DNA of 11,286 nt, taken from Wenzhouxiangellaceae bacterium. Lineage in GTDB: Bacteria; Pseudomonadota; Gammaproteobacteria; Xanthomonadales; Wenzhouxiangellaceae. The position numbers and the translations under genes were made by a program. Below the pieces are notes generated by a model. The model did not search any database. It had not been told where the DNA came from and worked only from the letters and a program-made list of their open reading frames with translations. Shown here piece by piece: positions 1-7,073 of this stretch. The DNA lies in the NCBI GenBank assembly GCA_023258355.1, contig JALQZL010000044.1:1-11286 (forward strand), written 5' to 3'. Every line of letters begins with the position of its first letter. The stretch's first letter is position 1.

Positions 1-180
1 CGTTAACACCACAGCACGCGGCGGTGCTTTGTGCAGTGTCTCTAAGGTTTCGGTTAATTCCTGAACCAATTGGGCATTGAAGGCGTTGTGGACATGTGGG
101 CGATTCAAAGTCAGCGTGACAACGCCGCTCGGATCACGATCCAACAGTAAGTAGGGCTCAGTCTTTTTTTCTGGACACAC
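1..180 (-). CDS. liuC: Methylglutaconyl-CoA hydratase-like enoyl-CoA hydratase, N-terminal part (3' end outside window)
   Basis: Only the first 60 codons are present; the gene runs off the left edge. They open with MCPEKKTEPYLLLDRD and contain TLTLNRPHVHNAFNAQLVQE. The NRPxxHNAF block is the N-terminal signature of crotonase-fold enoyl-CoA hydratases, and the HNAF form is common in LiuC. Members of this family hydrate 3-methylglutaconyl-CoA to HMG-CoA in leucine breakdown in the cytoplasm. The start is inferred to be the GTG at 178-180, with GGGAG at 190-194 as a ribosome binding site 9 nt upstream. It lies 14 nt after the liuB stop, so the two are probably one transcript. The exact substrate is inferred mainly from the neighbour: a general enoyl-CoA hydratase would look the same over these 60 residues. 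Confidence 0.8.
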   Translation of the reverse strand, partial: MCPEKKTEPYLLLDRDPSGVVTLTLNRPHVHNAFNAQLVQELTETLETLHKAPPRAVVLT

Positions 181-194
181 GAGCGAGGTCTCCC

Positions 195-1811
195 TTACAT
201 CCGAAAAATGCCATAGTCCATGGCACGCTGATCTTTAAATAACCGCCCCTGCCAAGCAATGCCTAGCGCCAAACCCAGTGTACGGCGGGTATCGACAGGA
301 TCAATGACGCCATCATCCCACAGACGGGCACTGGCGTAGTAGGGATGGCCTTGGCGTTCATAGGTCTCAAGGATCGGGGCTTTGAACTCGTCCTCGGCCT
401 CGGCAGACCAAGTCTCTCCCTTGAGCGTCATCGCATCACGTTTAACCGTTGCCAGGACACTGGCTGCCTGTTCACCGCCCATCACAGAAATTCGGGCATT
501 GGGCCAGCTCCACAAGAACCTTGGCTGATAAGCACGACCACACATGGCGTAGTTGCCTGCGCCAAAGGAGCCACCGATGATGACAGTAAATTTGGGGACG
601 CGGGCATTGGCCACGGCTGTGACCATTTTGGCACCTTCTTTTGCAATACCCCCTTGCTCATAGGTTTTACCCACCATAAAGCCAGTGATGTTTTGAAGAA
701 AGACCAAAGGGATGTCTCGTTGGTTACAAAGCTCAATAAAATGCGCCCCCTTTTGTGCCGACTCGCCAAACAAGATCCCATTATTGGCCACAATTCCGAT
801 GGGGTAGCCACATAAGTGGGCAAAGCCACAGACCAGTGTGGTGCCATACCGCGCTTTGAATTCGACGAAGCGCGACGCATCCACGAGGCGCGCAATGATT
901 TCTCTCACTTCATAGGGATAGCGGGTATCTGTTGGCAAAATGCCATAGATTTCGCCAGGGTCAAATAAAGGCTCAAGCGCTGGTTCAGGCGGGGGTGGTG
1001 TCTTGGGTCGATTGAGATGCAAGACCAAGTCTCTGGCAATGGCTAACGCGTGCTCATCGTTATCTGCCAAATGATCGGCCACACCGGATAATCGGGTATG
1101 GACATCACCGCCACCGAGTGTTTCAGCATCAACCTCTTCACCTGTGGCGGCTTTCACCAAAGGCGGGCCGCCAAGAAAGATCGTGCCTTGATTCTTAACA
1201 ATGATGGCCTCATCACACATGGCCGGCACGTAGGCACCACCAGCCGTGCAGGAGCCCATGACAACAGCAATCTGTGGGATATTCAGAGCAGATAAGCGTG
1301 ATTGGTTATAAAAAATCCGTCCAAAGTGGTCACGATCGGGAAAAACCTCATCTTGTAGCGGTAAAAAAGCCCCACCTGAGTCCACCAGATACAGGCAAGG
1401 GAGATGGTTCTCAAGCGCAATTTCCTGTGCCCGCAGATGCTTTTTCACAGTCATGGGATAGTACGTGCCCCCTTTGACCGTCGCATCATTGGCCACCACC
1501 ATACAAAGCTGTCCGTGGATGCGTCCAACACCAGCGATGACACCCGCACCAGGCGCTTGGTCTTCATACAAGCCGTACGCTGCCAACGGAGCGATCTCTA
1601 AAAATGGGCTGCCGGGGTCTAAGAGTTGGTCAATACGCGCCCTCGGAAGCTGCTTCCCCCGTGCCACATGTTTGTCCCGAGCTGCCGCTGGTCCCCCTTG
1701 AGCCAGCGCCTCACGAAGCTCACGAAGCCCCTGAGCCAGCGCACGGTGATGGCTGTCTTGTGCCTCAAACGTCGCATCCATTGGGTTTATTTTTGTTGTG
1801 AGCTCAGCCAT
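195..1811 (-). CDS. liuB: Methylcrotonoyl-CoA carboxylase beta (carboxyltransferase) subunit
   Basis: This is the biotin-dependent carboxyltransferase subunit of methylcrotonoyl-CoA carboxylase. It moves the carboxyl group from biotin to 3-methylcrotonyl-CoA, giving 3-methylglutaconyl-CoA in leucine catabolism. The 538-residue length is that of MCC-beta. The N-terminal half carries GSCTAGGAYVPAM (about 186-198) and GGPPLVKAATGEEV (about 214-227), the acyl-CoA-binding block. The C-terminal half has NNGILFGES, ITGFMVGKTYEQGG and GGSFGAGNYAMCGRAY, also typical of MCC-beta rather than of PCC or ACC subunits. The start was set at the ATG at 1811 because AAGGGA lies 6 nt upstream and MAELTTKINP begins a normal N-terminus; an in-frame 22-residue extension to 1877 looks like noncoding leader. 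The biotin-bearing alpha subunit (liuD) and dehydrogenase liuA are not in the window; liuD would be expected beyond liuC. No LiuR site was recognised. Confidence 0.96.
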   Translation of the reverse strand: MAELTTKINPMDATFEAQDSHHRALAQGLRELREALAQGGPAAARDKHVARGKQLPRARIDQLLDPGSPFLEIAPLAAYGLYEDQAPGAGVIAGVGRIHGQLCMVVANDATVKGGTYYPMTVKKHLRAQEIALENHLPCLYLVDSGGAFLPLQDEVFPDRDHFGRIFYNQSRLSALNIPQIAVVMGSCTAGGAYVPAMCDEAIIVKNQGTIFLGGPPLVKAATGEEVDAETLGGGDVHTRLSGVADHLADNDEHALAIARDLVLHLNRPKTPPPPEPALEPLFDPGEIYGILPTDTRYPYEVREIIARLVDASRFVEFKARYGTTLVCGFAHLCGYPIGIVANNGILFGESAQKGAHFIELCNQRDIPLVFLQNITGFMVGKTYEQGGIAKEGAKMVTAVANARVPKFTVIIGGSFGAGNYAMCGRAYQPRFLWSWPNARISVMGGEQAASVLATVKRDAMTLKGETWSAEAEDEFKAPILETYERQGHPYYASARLWDDGVIDPVDTRRTLGLALGIAWQGRLFKDQRAMDYGIFRM

Positions 1812-1948
1812 ATCAGGTCCCTTATTTGGGTGGCTAACATAGGGGTTTCGGTGATATTCGGACCACCCTCGGCTCATTTTAGCCTGATTTGATCCGCCAA
1901 AGCGCCGAGATTGGGTGGGCTGGCTGGTCAGTTAGCACCCCAGATCAC

Positions 1949-1978
1949 TTGTCATGGCGACCTCCGAAGGGCTACAAT
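1949..1978 (+). promoter_or_regulatory. Sigma70-type promoter for rpsO
   Basis: TTGTCA at 1949-1954 and TACAAT at 1973-1978 are separated by 18 bp, a good match to the sigma70 consensus. Transcription would begin near 1985, giving an rpsO leader of about 150 nt. It lies in the 325-nt gap between the divergent liuB and rpsO starts. A convincing liuB promoter was not found on the opposite strand in the same gap. Confidence 0.6.
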
Positions 1979-1993
1979 AAGGGGCTAAGGTCG

Positions 1994-2093
1994 TGCGATC
2001 GGGGCTTTTGCTCTAAGACTGTTCATCTTGCGAAGGCTCACTTTGAGCAGCCAGTGAGTGCTTGAGCAGGCTTTAAGGAAAAGCCCGATCGTG
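1994..2093 (+). promoter_or_regulatory. Structured rpsO leader RNA, probable S15 autoregulatory element
   Basis: The leader can fold into one long imperfect hairpin. The outer stem pairs 1994-2009 with 2079-2093 (GATCGGGGCTTTT against AAAAGCCCGATC, one bulged G, two G-U pairs at the base). A middle stem pairs 2010-2017 with 2061-2067 (one bulge), and an apical stem pairs 2037-2042 with 2053-2058. A competing 6-bp hairpin, 2069-2074 with 2080-2085 (GGCTTT/AAAGCC), uses the same 3' arm, so the two folds exclude each other. In E. coli, S15 represses its own mRNA by trapping a leader pseudoknot. The structure here is seen in the sequence; the regulatory role is inferred from position. Confidence 0.5.
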
Positions 2094-2136
2094 AATTTTG
2101 AGTAACCATGTAACTGGGCTGGAGAGCGAGTAAGCC

Positions 2137-2406
2137 ATGTCATTGACTGCAGAGAAAAAAGCAGAGGTGGTCAAAACCCACCAACTGTCGGAAGGCGATA
2201 CAGGATCCCCTGAGGTTCAAGTTGCCCTGCTGACAGCGCGCATTGAGCACCTAACAGAGCATTTTGCTGAGCACAAGAAAGACCACCACTCACGTCGGGG
2301 TCTTTTGAAGCTGGTCAACCAGCGTCGCTCTTTGCTCGACTATGTGAAGAAGAAAGATGTCCAACGCTATCGAGAGTTGATTGAGCGTTTGGGCCTGCGT
2401 CGTTAA
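2137..2406 (+). CDS. rpsO: 30S ribosomal protein S15
   Basis: This is a small primary-binding protein of the 30S subunit. It binds 16S rRNA at the h20/h21/h22 junction and takes part in subunit bridge formation. The 89 residues equal the usual bacterial length. It carries the family blocks GDTGSPEVQVALLTARI (about 20-36), HFAEHKKDHHSRRGLL (about 42-57) and QRRSLLDYVKKKDVQRY (about 62-78). The GDTGSPEVQ segment and the HHSRRGLL segment contain the conserved rRNA-contacting residues. The start is the ATG at 2137; GGAG at 2121-2124 is 12 nt away, a rather long spacing that leaves initiation open to control by the structured leader. Gene order rpsO-pnp matches E. coli. The upstream neighbour is the divergent liuB, not truB. 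Confidence 0.98.
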   Translation: MSLTAEKKAEVVKTHQLSEGDTGSPEVQVALLTARIEHLTEHFAEHKKDHHSRRGLLKLVNQRRSLLDYVKKKDVQRYRELIERLGLRR

Positions 2407-2435
2407 GATTCGGTCTTTTTGTTATCAGAAAGTTT

Positions 2436-2475
2436 CAAAGCACCCCGGCAGCCACAGCTGTCCCGGGGTGCTTTG
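2436..2475 (+). promoter_or_regulatory. Strong rpsO-pnp intergenic hairpin (RNase III site or weak terminator)
   Basis: CAAAGCACCCCGG (2436-2448) pairs perfectly with CCGGGGTGCTTTG (2463-2475), a 13-bp stem, and CAG/CTG inside the loop can add three more pairs. No U-tract follows (CATTGAATGAAAG), so it is unlikely to be an efficient intrinsic terminator. In E. coli the pnp leader holds a long stem that RNase III cuts, allowing PNPase to destabilise its own mRNA. The position here, between rpsO and pnp, supports the same job, but this is inference. Confidence 0.65.
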
Positions 2476-2492
2476 CATTGAATGAAAGAAAA

Positions 2493-2505
2493 TTGGAGTC
2501 TCCAA
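2493..2505 (+). promoter_or_regulatory. Palindromic pnp ribosome binding site
   Basis: TTGGAGTCTCCAA is a 13-nt palindrome. Its GGAG (2495-2498) is the Shine-Dalgarno sequence, 8 nt before the GTG start of pnp. Folded as TTGGA-GTC-TCCAA it would hide the SD in a small 5-bp hairpin. Together with the non-ATG start this suggests that translation is held low or controlled. Confidence 0.5.
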
Positions 2506-2506
2506 A

Positions 2507-4621
2507 GTGAAGAAACACACGAAAACCTTTAAGTTTGGCCAACACGATGTGACCATCGAAACAGGCCATGTTGCCAGACAGGCCGATGGCGCTGTTTTGA
2601 TCAATATGAATGACACGGTCTTGCTGGTGACTGCGGTTGCACGAAAAGAAGCCAAGCCTGGTCAGGACTTCTTCCCACTGACTGTCAACTATCAAGAGAA
2701 ATTTTACGCAGCGGGTAAGATCCCAGGTGGTTTCTTCAAACGTGAGGGACGTCCGACTGAGAAAGAAACACTCACCTCAAGATTGATTGATCGCCCCATT
2801 CGTCCTTTGTTCCCTGATGGGTTCTACAACGAAATTCAGGTGATTGCCACTGTGATGTCCTCAAATCCTGAGGTCGACGGTGATGTGCCAGCGATGTTAG
2901 GTGCTTCGGCAGCCTTGGCGATTGCTGGTGTTCCGTTCCAAGGCCCTGTAGGCGCTGCGCGAGTCGGTTTCATTAATGGCGATTATGTTTTGAATCCAAC
3001 CCAGAGCCAGTTGAAAGACTCCCGCCTTGACTTGGTCGTGGCTGGGACATCCAAGGCGGTGCTCATGGTTGAATCTGAGGCAGATTTGCTCACCGAGGAA
3101 GAAATGCTGGGTGCGGTGACCTTTGGGCATGATCAAATGCAAGTGGCGATTCAAGCCATTGCAGAGCTGGCAGCTGAGGCAGGCAAGCCTGCTTGGGATT
3201 GGTCACCGACACCTGAGCCCGAGGGCGTGGCAGATAAGGTCAAAGCCATGGTCGGGGAGGGCTTGGCCCAAGCCTATCAGCACAGCGATAAAGTCCAAAG
3301 ACATGAAGCGATCAATGCGCTGAAAAAGCAGGTCATCGAGAACTTGTGCGGTGAAGATAATCCTGACGCACTCGATGCGGGTGAAGTGGCTGATGCTTTT
3401 TATGCCATGGAAAAATATTATGTTCGTGATCGCATTCTTTCCGGTCAGCCCAGAATAGATGGGCGCGATTTAACGACTGTTCGCCCATTGGATATGCACA
3501 CAGGCGTTCTTCCAAGAACACATGGGTCTGCGTTGTTCACACGAGGTGAAACTCAGGCAATGGTGGTGGCGACTCTGGGGACAGGTCGTGATGCTCAAAT
3601 CATTGACGCCATCGAGGGTGAGTACAAAGACAGCTTCATGCTGCATTACAACTTCCCACCGTTTTGTGTCGGTGAAACCAGCTTTATGCTCGGACCCAAG
3701 CGCCGTGAGATCGGTCATGGTCGCTTAGCCAAGCGTGCCTTGGTCGCTGTGGTGCCAAAGCCAGAGGATTTTCCCTATGTCCTGCGTCTCGTGTCTGAGG
3801 TGACCGAGTCTAATGGCTCGAGTTCCATGGCCAGCGTGTGTGGTGGGTCATTGGCGATGATGGATGCCGGGGTACCCATCAAAGCACCAGTTGCTGGGAT
3901 TGCCATGGGATTGATCAAAGATGGGGATCGGTTTGCTGTGTTGAGCGATATCCTCGGTGATGAAGATCATCTAGGCGATATGGACTTTAAAGTCGCTGGT
4001 TCAGAAGAGGGTGTCACTGCGTTGCAGATGGACATCAAGATCGATGGCATTACCAAAGAGATCATGCAAGTTGCCCTTAACCAAGCCAAAGAGGGTAGAA
4101 AGCATATCTTGGGTGAGATGAATAAATGCATCGACAAGCCAAGAGAAGAGATGAGCCAGTATGCGCCTCGTCTGTTCACAATCAAGGTCCATCCTGACAA
4201 GATCCGTGATGTGATCGGCAAAGGTGGTGCAACCATTCGTGCCATCACAGAAGAGACCGGCACCACGATTGACATCCAAGATGATGGAACCGTCACCATT
4301 GCCTCAGTGAACAAAGAAGCAGCAGATGATGCACGTCATCGTATTGAGCAGATCACTGCAGATGTTGAAGTCGGTGCCATTTATGAAGGAACGGTCACTA
4401 AGATCATGAACTTTGGTGCTTTTGTCACGATCTTGCCTGGCAAGGATGGTCTGGTTCACATCTCTCAGATCTCAGATGAGCGTGTGGAGAATGTCTCTGA
4501 TGCGTTGTCTGAGGGAGACAAAGTCAAAGTTCAGGTGCTTGAAGTGGACAAGCAAGGACGGATTCGCCTGTCTATGAAATCACTGAAACAAGGTGGTTCA
4601 AGCGAGTCTGGTTCTGAGTAA
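2507..4621 (+). CDS. pnp: Polyribonucleotide nucleotidyltransferase (PNPase)
   Basis: This trimeric 3'-to-5' phosphorolytic exoribonuclease releases nucleoside diphosphates from RNA and is a core part of mRNA decay. It has 704 residues, close to the 711 of E. coli. Domain order: RNase PH 1 (about 10-145, with FFPLTVNYQEKFYAAGKIPG), an alpha-helical linker (about 150-300), RNase PH 2 (about 320-540), a KH domain with GKGG at 571-574, and an S1 domain (about 620-690, with FGAFVTILPGKDGLVHIS). The catalytic residues known from E. coli as D486, D492 and K494 are present as D487, D493 and K495 in EDHLGDMDFK. The start is GTG, with GGAG 8 nt upstream. It is co-oriented with rpsO and its stop lies 3 nt before the next gene. 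Confidence 0.98.
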   Translation: MKKHTKTFKFGQHDVTIETGHVARQADGAVLINMNDTVLLVTAVARKEAKPGQDFFPLTVNYQEKFYAAGKIPGGFFKREGRPTEKETLTSRLIDRPIRPLFPDGFYNEIQVIATVMSSNPEVDGDVPAMLGASAALAIAGVPFQGPVGAARVGFINGDYVLNPTQSQLKDSRLDLVVAGTSKAVLMVESEADLLTEEEMLGAVTFGHDQMQVAIQAIAELAAEAGKPAWDWSPTPEPEGVADKVKAMVGEGLAQAYQHSDKVQRHEAINALKKQVIENLCGEDNPDALDAGEVADAFYAMEKYYVRDRILSGQPRIDGRDLTTVRPLDMHTGVLPRTHGSALFTRGETQAMVVATLGTGRDAQIIDAIEGEYKDSFMLHYNFPPFCVGETSFMLGPKRREIGHGRLAKRALVAVVPKPEDFPYVLRLVSEVTESNGSSSMASVCGGSLAMMDAGVPIKAPVAGIAMGLIKDGDRFAVLSDILGDEDHLGDMDFKVAGSEEGVTALQMDIKIDGITKEIMQVALNQAKEGRKHILGEMNKCIDKPREEMSQYAPRLFTIKVHPDKIRDVIGKGGATIRAITEETGTTIDIQDDGTVTIASVNKEAADDARHRIEQITADVEVGAIYEGTVTKIMNFGAFVTILPGKDGLVHISQISDERVENVSDALSEGDKVKVQVLEVDKQGRIRLSMKSLKQGGSSESGSE

Positions 4622-4624
4622 ACA

Positions 4625-5011
4625 ATGAACCTTGCAGTGCCTATTTCTCCGGGTGAGCTGATCGATAAGCTCACCATTTTGGAGATCAAGCAGGCACGGA
4701 TTGATGATCCGGCTAAAGTGAAGAACATCGAGCATGAGCTCGGTGTTCTGTTGGGTGTGTGGAGGACCGCAGGCCTAGGCTCACCACAGATCGATGAACT
4801 CAAGGCAGCCCTGAAAAAAATCAATGAATCGTTGTGGGAGATTGAGGATGCCATTCGTATCCTCGAGTCCAAGGCTGATTTTGGTGCTGAATTCATCACC
4901 TTGGCACGGTCGGTCTATCAGACCAATGATCAGCGGGCTGAGATTAAAAAAGAAATTAATCAACTGCTTGGATCAGCGCTGGTTGAAGAAAAATCCTATG
5001 CTCCCTATTGA
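4625..5011 (+). CDS. DUF6165-like protein of unknown function
   Basis: This 128-residue protein has no signal peptide or membrane segment. It is rich in Glu, Lys, Ile and Leu and is probably mainly helical. It opens with AVPISPGELIDKLTILEIKQ and continues with alternating helical stretches around 28-45 and 56-75. The N-terminal block (xxSxGELxDKxTILxIK) is what I recall for the DUF6165 family, often seen beside glycosyltransferases; that assignment is from memory. It begins 3 nt after the pnp stop with no clear SD, so it is probably translationally coupled to pnp. It ends 22 nt before the convergent GT9 gene, which may be its functional partner in LPS or polysaccharide assembly. No biochemical function is claimed. 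Confidence 0.72.
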   Translation: MNLAVPISPGELIDKLTILEIKQARIDDPAKVKNIEHELGVLLGVWRTAGLGSPQIDELKAALKKINESLWEIEDAIRILESKADFGAEFITLARSVYQTNDQRAEIKKEINQLLGSALVEEKSYAPY

Positions 5012-5056
5012 GGGCTTTATTCAGGGTGTGGGTTTAGACCAGTAAAGCTTTTAGTT
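5012..5056 (+). terminator. Possible weak terminator after the rpsO-pnp-DUF6165 unit
   Basis: GGGCTTTA (5012-5019) can pair with TAAAGCTT (5043-5050; six Watson-Crick pairs and two G-U), closing a 23-nt loop that holds a small GGT-TTAG-ACC hairpin. TTAGTTT follows. The large loop and short stem make it marginal. It overlaps the 3' end of the convergent GT9 gene, and no better terminator is visible in the 22-nt gap. Confidence 0.25.
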
Positions 5057-6086
5057 TCTCAATCACTTGGCCTGGCTCAATCAGGGCCATGACGCCTGGT
5101 TTCTCGATCCTCGCATTCCATTTTAGTTGCTCGGCTTCTCGGCCCATGAAGGTCTGGGCGGCGGCTGAAAAGGCATCCACGCAAGATGATTGTGATGCCC
5201 AAGGCCCTGAGCTTGCTACCCGAGTAGCCGCATATAAACCCACCACTGAGGTCCCATAACCATCAGCAATATGAGCTGGTCCAGAGTCGGGCGTTATCAG
5301 CACACAAGCTCGCTCAAACATCGCCAATGCTTGCTCTAGGGTGTCTTGTCCAATGAGATTGGTCACAGACTGCGTCATCGCCGATTCAATGGCTTGTCCC
5401 ATCTCGATTTCTTGGGCGCTCGGGCCACCCACCAGGATCACGGGGCGATGAGTAACAGAGACAATCCAGTCAGCCACAGCAGCATATCCCTTCACGGTCC
5501 AATTTCTCAGGGCGTGGGAAGAGCAGGGAGAAATAAGCACAGCATGTTTGGCTTTGGGTTGATGCTTCAATGCATAAGCACGAGCCTCATCGCTCACAGG
5601 TATCTGGCGATCTGCCCCTGAGAGCGTCAAGTGAGGTTGGCCGAGAAGATAAGGTGCGAATGCATAAATAGCCTCCGCCTGATGGGTGGCTGGCGTCAAC
5701 GTAATGTCTTCTTGGATGAATAGATGATGACCCTCTGCCGCATAAGGGCGGTCAAACCCAATGCGTCTTTTTGCACGCACGGCCAGGCTCAAGAGATTAG
5801 CGCGCACCGAGGTCTGAGCCAAAATCAGGGCATCAAAGTGGATGAGTTTTAGTTCTTCTCGGATGTGAAGGAAGCTTTTTAGATTCTTAGATTTGTCATA
5901 AACAACAAAACGAATACCTTCAAGCCGCTCGACGAGGCCGATTTCTTTACTGCCAATGATCCATGTGAGCCTGGCATTGGGACAATGCTGTTGAAGCGTT
6001 TTGACTAAGGGGACAGCATGGGAGACATCGCCCAAAGCAGACAGCCGAATGAGGCAAATCTCGCGTAGTTCGGCTACCGACTTCAC
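5034..6086 (-). CDS. Glycosyltransferase family 9 protein (heptosyltransferase-like)
   Basis: The 350-residue protein looks like an ADP-heptose:LPS heptosyltransferase (GT9, GT-B fold), acting on lipid A-core at the cytoplasmic face of the inner membrane. N-terminal ICLIRLSALGDVSHAVP (about 10-26) is the GT9 first strand and glycine/Asp loop. The second Rossmann domain carries ISPCSSHALRNW (about 185-196) and LITPDSGPAHIADGYG (about 263-278), the sugar-nucleotide-binding block. The start is taken as the GTG at 6086, placing RLSALGD at residues 14-20 as usual. The frame stays open another 36 codons inside the hydrolase gene, but that extension is Arg/Pro-rich and unlike GT9. It lies 4 nt downstream of the hydrolase stop, so the genes are probably coupled. 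Whether it transfers heptose or another sugar cannot be told from sequence. Confidence 0.88.
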   Translation of the reverse strand: MKSVAELREICLIRLSALGDVSHAVPLVKTLQQHCPNARLTWIIGSKEIGLVERLEGIRFVVYDKSKNLKSFLHIREELKLIHFDALILAQTSVRANLLSLAVRAKRRIGFDRPYAAEGHHLFIQEDITLTPATHQAEAIYAFAPYLLGQPHLTLSGADRQIPVSDEARAYALKHQPKAKHAVLISPCSSHALRNWTVKGYAAVADWIVSVTHRPVILVGGPSAQEIEMGQAIESAMTQSVTNLIGQDTLEQALAMFERACVLITPDSGPAHIADGYGTSVVGLYAATRVASSGPWASQSSCVDAFSAAAQTFMGREAEQLKWNARIEKPGVMALIEPGQVIEKLKALLV

Positions 6087-6090
6087 TTGG

Positions 6091-7065
6091 CTAGTGGCCT
6101 GAGTCCCAGATGGACTGACGCGCCTGCGTCTCAGCGAAAGCCAGCCAAGCCTCGGCAGTTTCCTTGGGGGACTCAAGCATGGGCAAGTGGCCAATCTTGG
6201 GCATAACGATCAAATGCGCATTGGGCATCAGGTTTTGAATGATCTCGCCGCCTTGGTAATGCAAGACCTGATCACTTTCACCCCACACGATTAAGGCAGG
6301 TGTTTGCAGGCCATCGGCCATGGTCTCAAGTGGTGCGGAGTCATTGAGCATCGCATCGAAGATGCCAAGGCTCCTGTGTGATGTTTGACTTGCGCGCCGT
6401 GCCAAGAATCGAAGCAGTGGCGTGGGTGTCCATGGTGGATTGACAAAGCAGTAGCCCAAGAGACGTTTAAAGTCAGCATAATCCCTGACGACCAAAGGGT
6501 TATGCCGGTCCTCACTGACCTCTTGCAAGACGGGGGAGAGTGGCGCTGTTCGTACGCCACCCGGTGCCAGTAGCCATAGCCCACGGACTCGGTCTGGTGC
6601 TAAACGTGCCATGGCGGTAGAGATGTAACCACCCATTGAATTGCCACCTAAGTAGAAATGATCAATCTTTTGATGAGCCAGCCAAGCCAGCAATCTCTGT
6701 GCAATATCCTCAATCCGATGACTGATGGTCTCATCGCACTCAGTCTCCCCAAAGCCGGGAAGGTCGGGGGCAATAATCCGAAAGTGCTGCTTCAAATGGC
6801 GTGCTGTGCGCGCAAAGTGATAGGCATCCCCATTAAAGCCATGCAGTAAGACGAGCGTTTCCCCATGACCACCTTCTAGATAATGCCAATCGACCCCATC
6901 ATACCGTGCGCGTTTCTCATGCAACCCACCTGTGTACCGTTCAAAGGCCTGAGCCAGTCGTGCCACGGGAGTCACCCAAACATGAGCGAACAGCCATCCC
7001 AGAATGCAGATGGCGAGCAAAAGCGTGAGCCAGTAGAGGTTGATGCCCATCATGTCAGTCAGCAT
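6091..7065 (-). CDS. Membrane-anchored alpha/beta hydrolase
   Basis: This 324-residue protein has one N-terminal membrane segment (about 9-29, LYWLTLLLAICILGWLFAHV) followed by a complete alpha/beta hydrolase fold. The oxyanion loop is HGFNGD (75-80) and the nucleophile elbow is GNSMGG with Ser143. The likely acid is in WGESDQ (Asp265 or Glu263) and the base is His293 in GHLPMLE. Between about 170 and 250 is a cap region. The fold resembles bacterial esterases/lipases and C-C hydrolases; the substrate cannot be named. With no cleavage site after the hydrophobic segment it is probably anchored to the inner membrane. The ATG follows the yidD stop by 8 nt and has no good SD, which points to coupling. 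A second in-frame ATG lies four codons downstream. It precedes the GT9 gene by 4 nt, making an envelope-related substrate plausible. Confidence 0.9.
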   Translation of the reverse strand: MLTDMMGINLYWLTLLLAICILGWLFAHVWVTPVARLAQAFERYTGGLHEKRARYDGVDWHYLEGGHGETLVLLHGFNGDAYHFARTARHLKQHFRIIAPDLPGFGETECDETISHRIEDIAQRLLAWLAHQKIDHFYLGGNSMGGYISTAMARLAPDRVRGLWLLAPGGVRTAPLSPVLQEVSEDRHNPLVVRDYADFKRLLGYCFVNPPWTPTPLLRFLARRASQTSHRSLGIFDAMLNDSAPLETMADGLQTPALIVWGESDQVLHYQGGEIIQNLMPNAHLIVMPKIGHLPMLESPKETAEAWLAFAETQARQSIWDSGH

Positions 7066-7073
7066 AACGCAAT

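Noticed and set aside
1812..1877. N-terminal 22-residue extension of liuB
   Set aside because: The added residues do not resemble MCC-beta, and the ATG at 1811 has a good SD (AAGGGA, 6 nt upstream) and the expected protein length.
2407..2435. Short AAGA-TTCGG-TCTT hairpin with a T-run after rpsO
   Set aside because: Four A/T-rich pairs are too weak for an intrinsic terminator, although TTTTT follows.
3967..4314. 115-codon open frame antisense to pnp
   Set aside because: It lies entirely within the PNPase gene, has no SD or homology signal, and is explained by the codon use of the sense strand. The same applies to other long antisense frames in liuB, pnp and the hydrolase gene.
6087..6194. 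N-terminal 36-residue extension of the GT9 gene
   Set aside because: It overlaps the end of the hydrolase gene, is Arg/Pro-rich, and would push the GT9 first strand about 36 residues away from the N-terminus; the GTG at 6086 fits the family.
6936..6944. ACCGTTCAA, a near match to the LytTR half-site
   Set aside because: It is a single copy inside the hydrolase coding region, has one mismatch to the consensus and has no partner at 20-22 bp.
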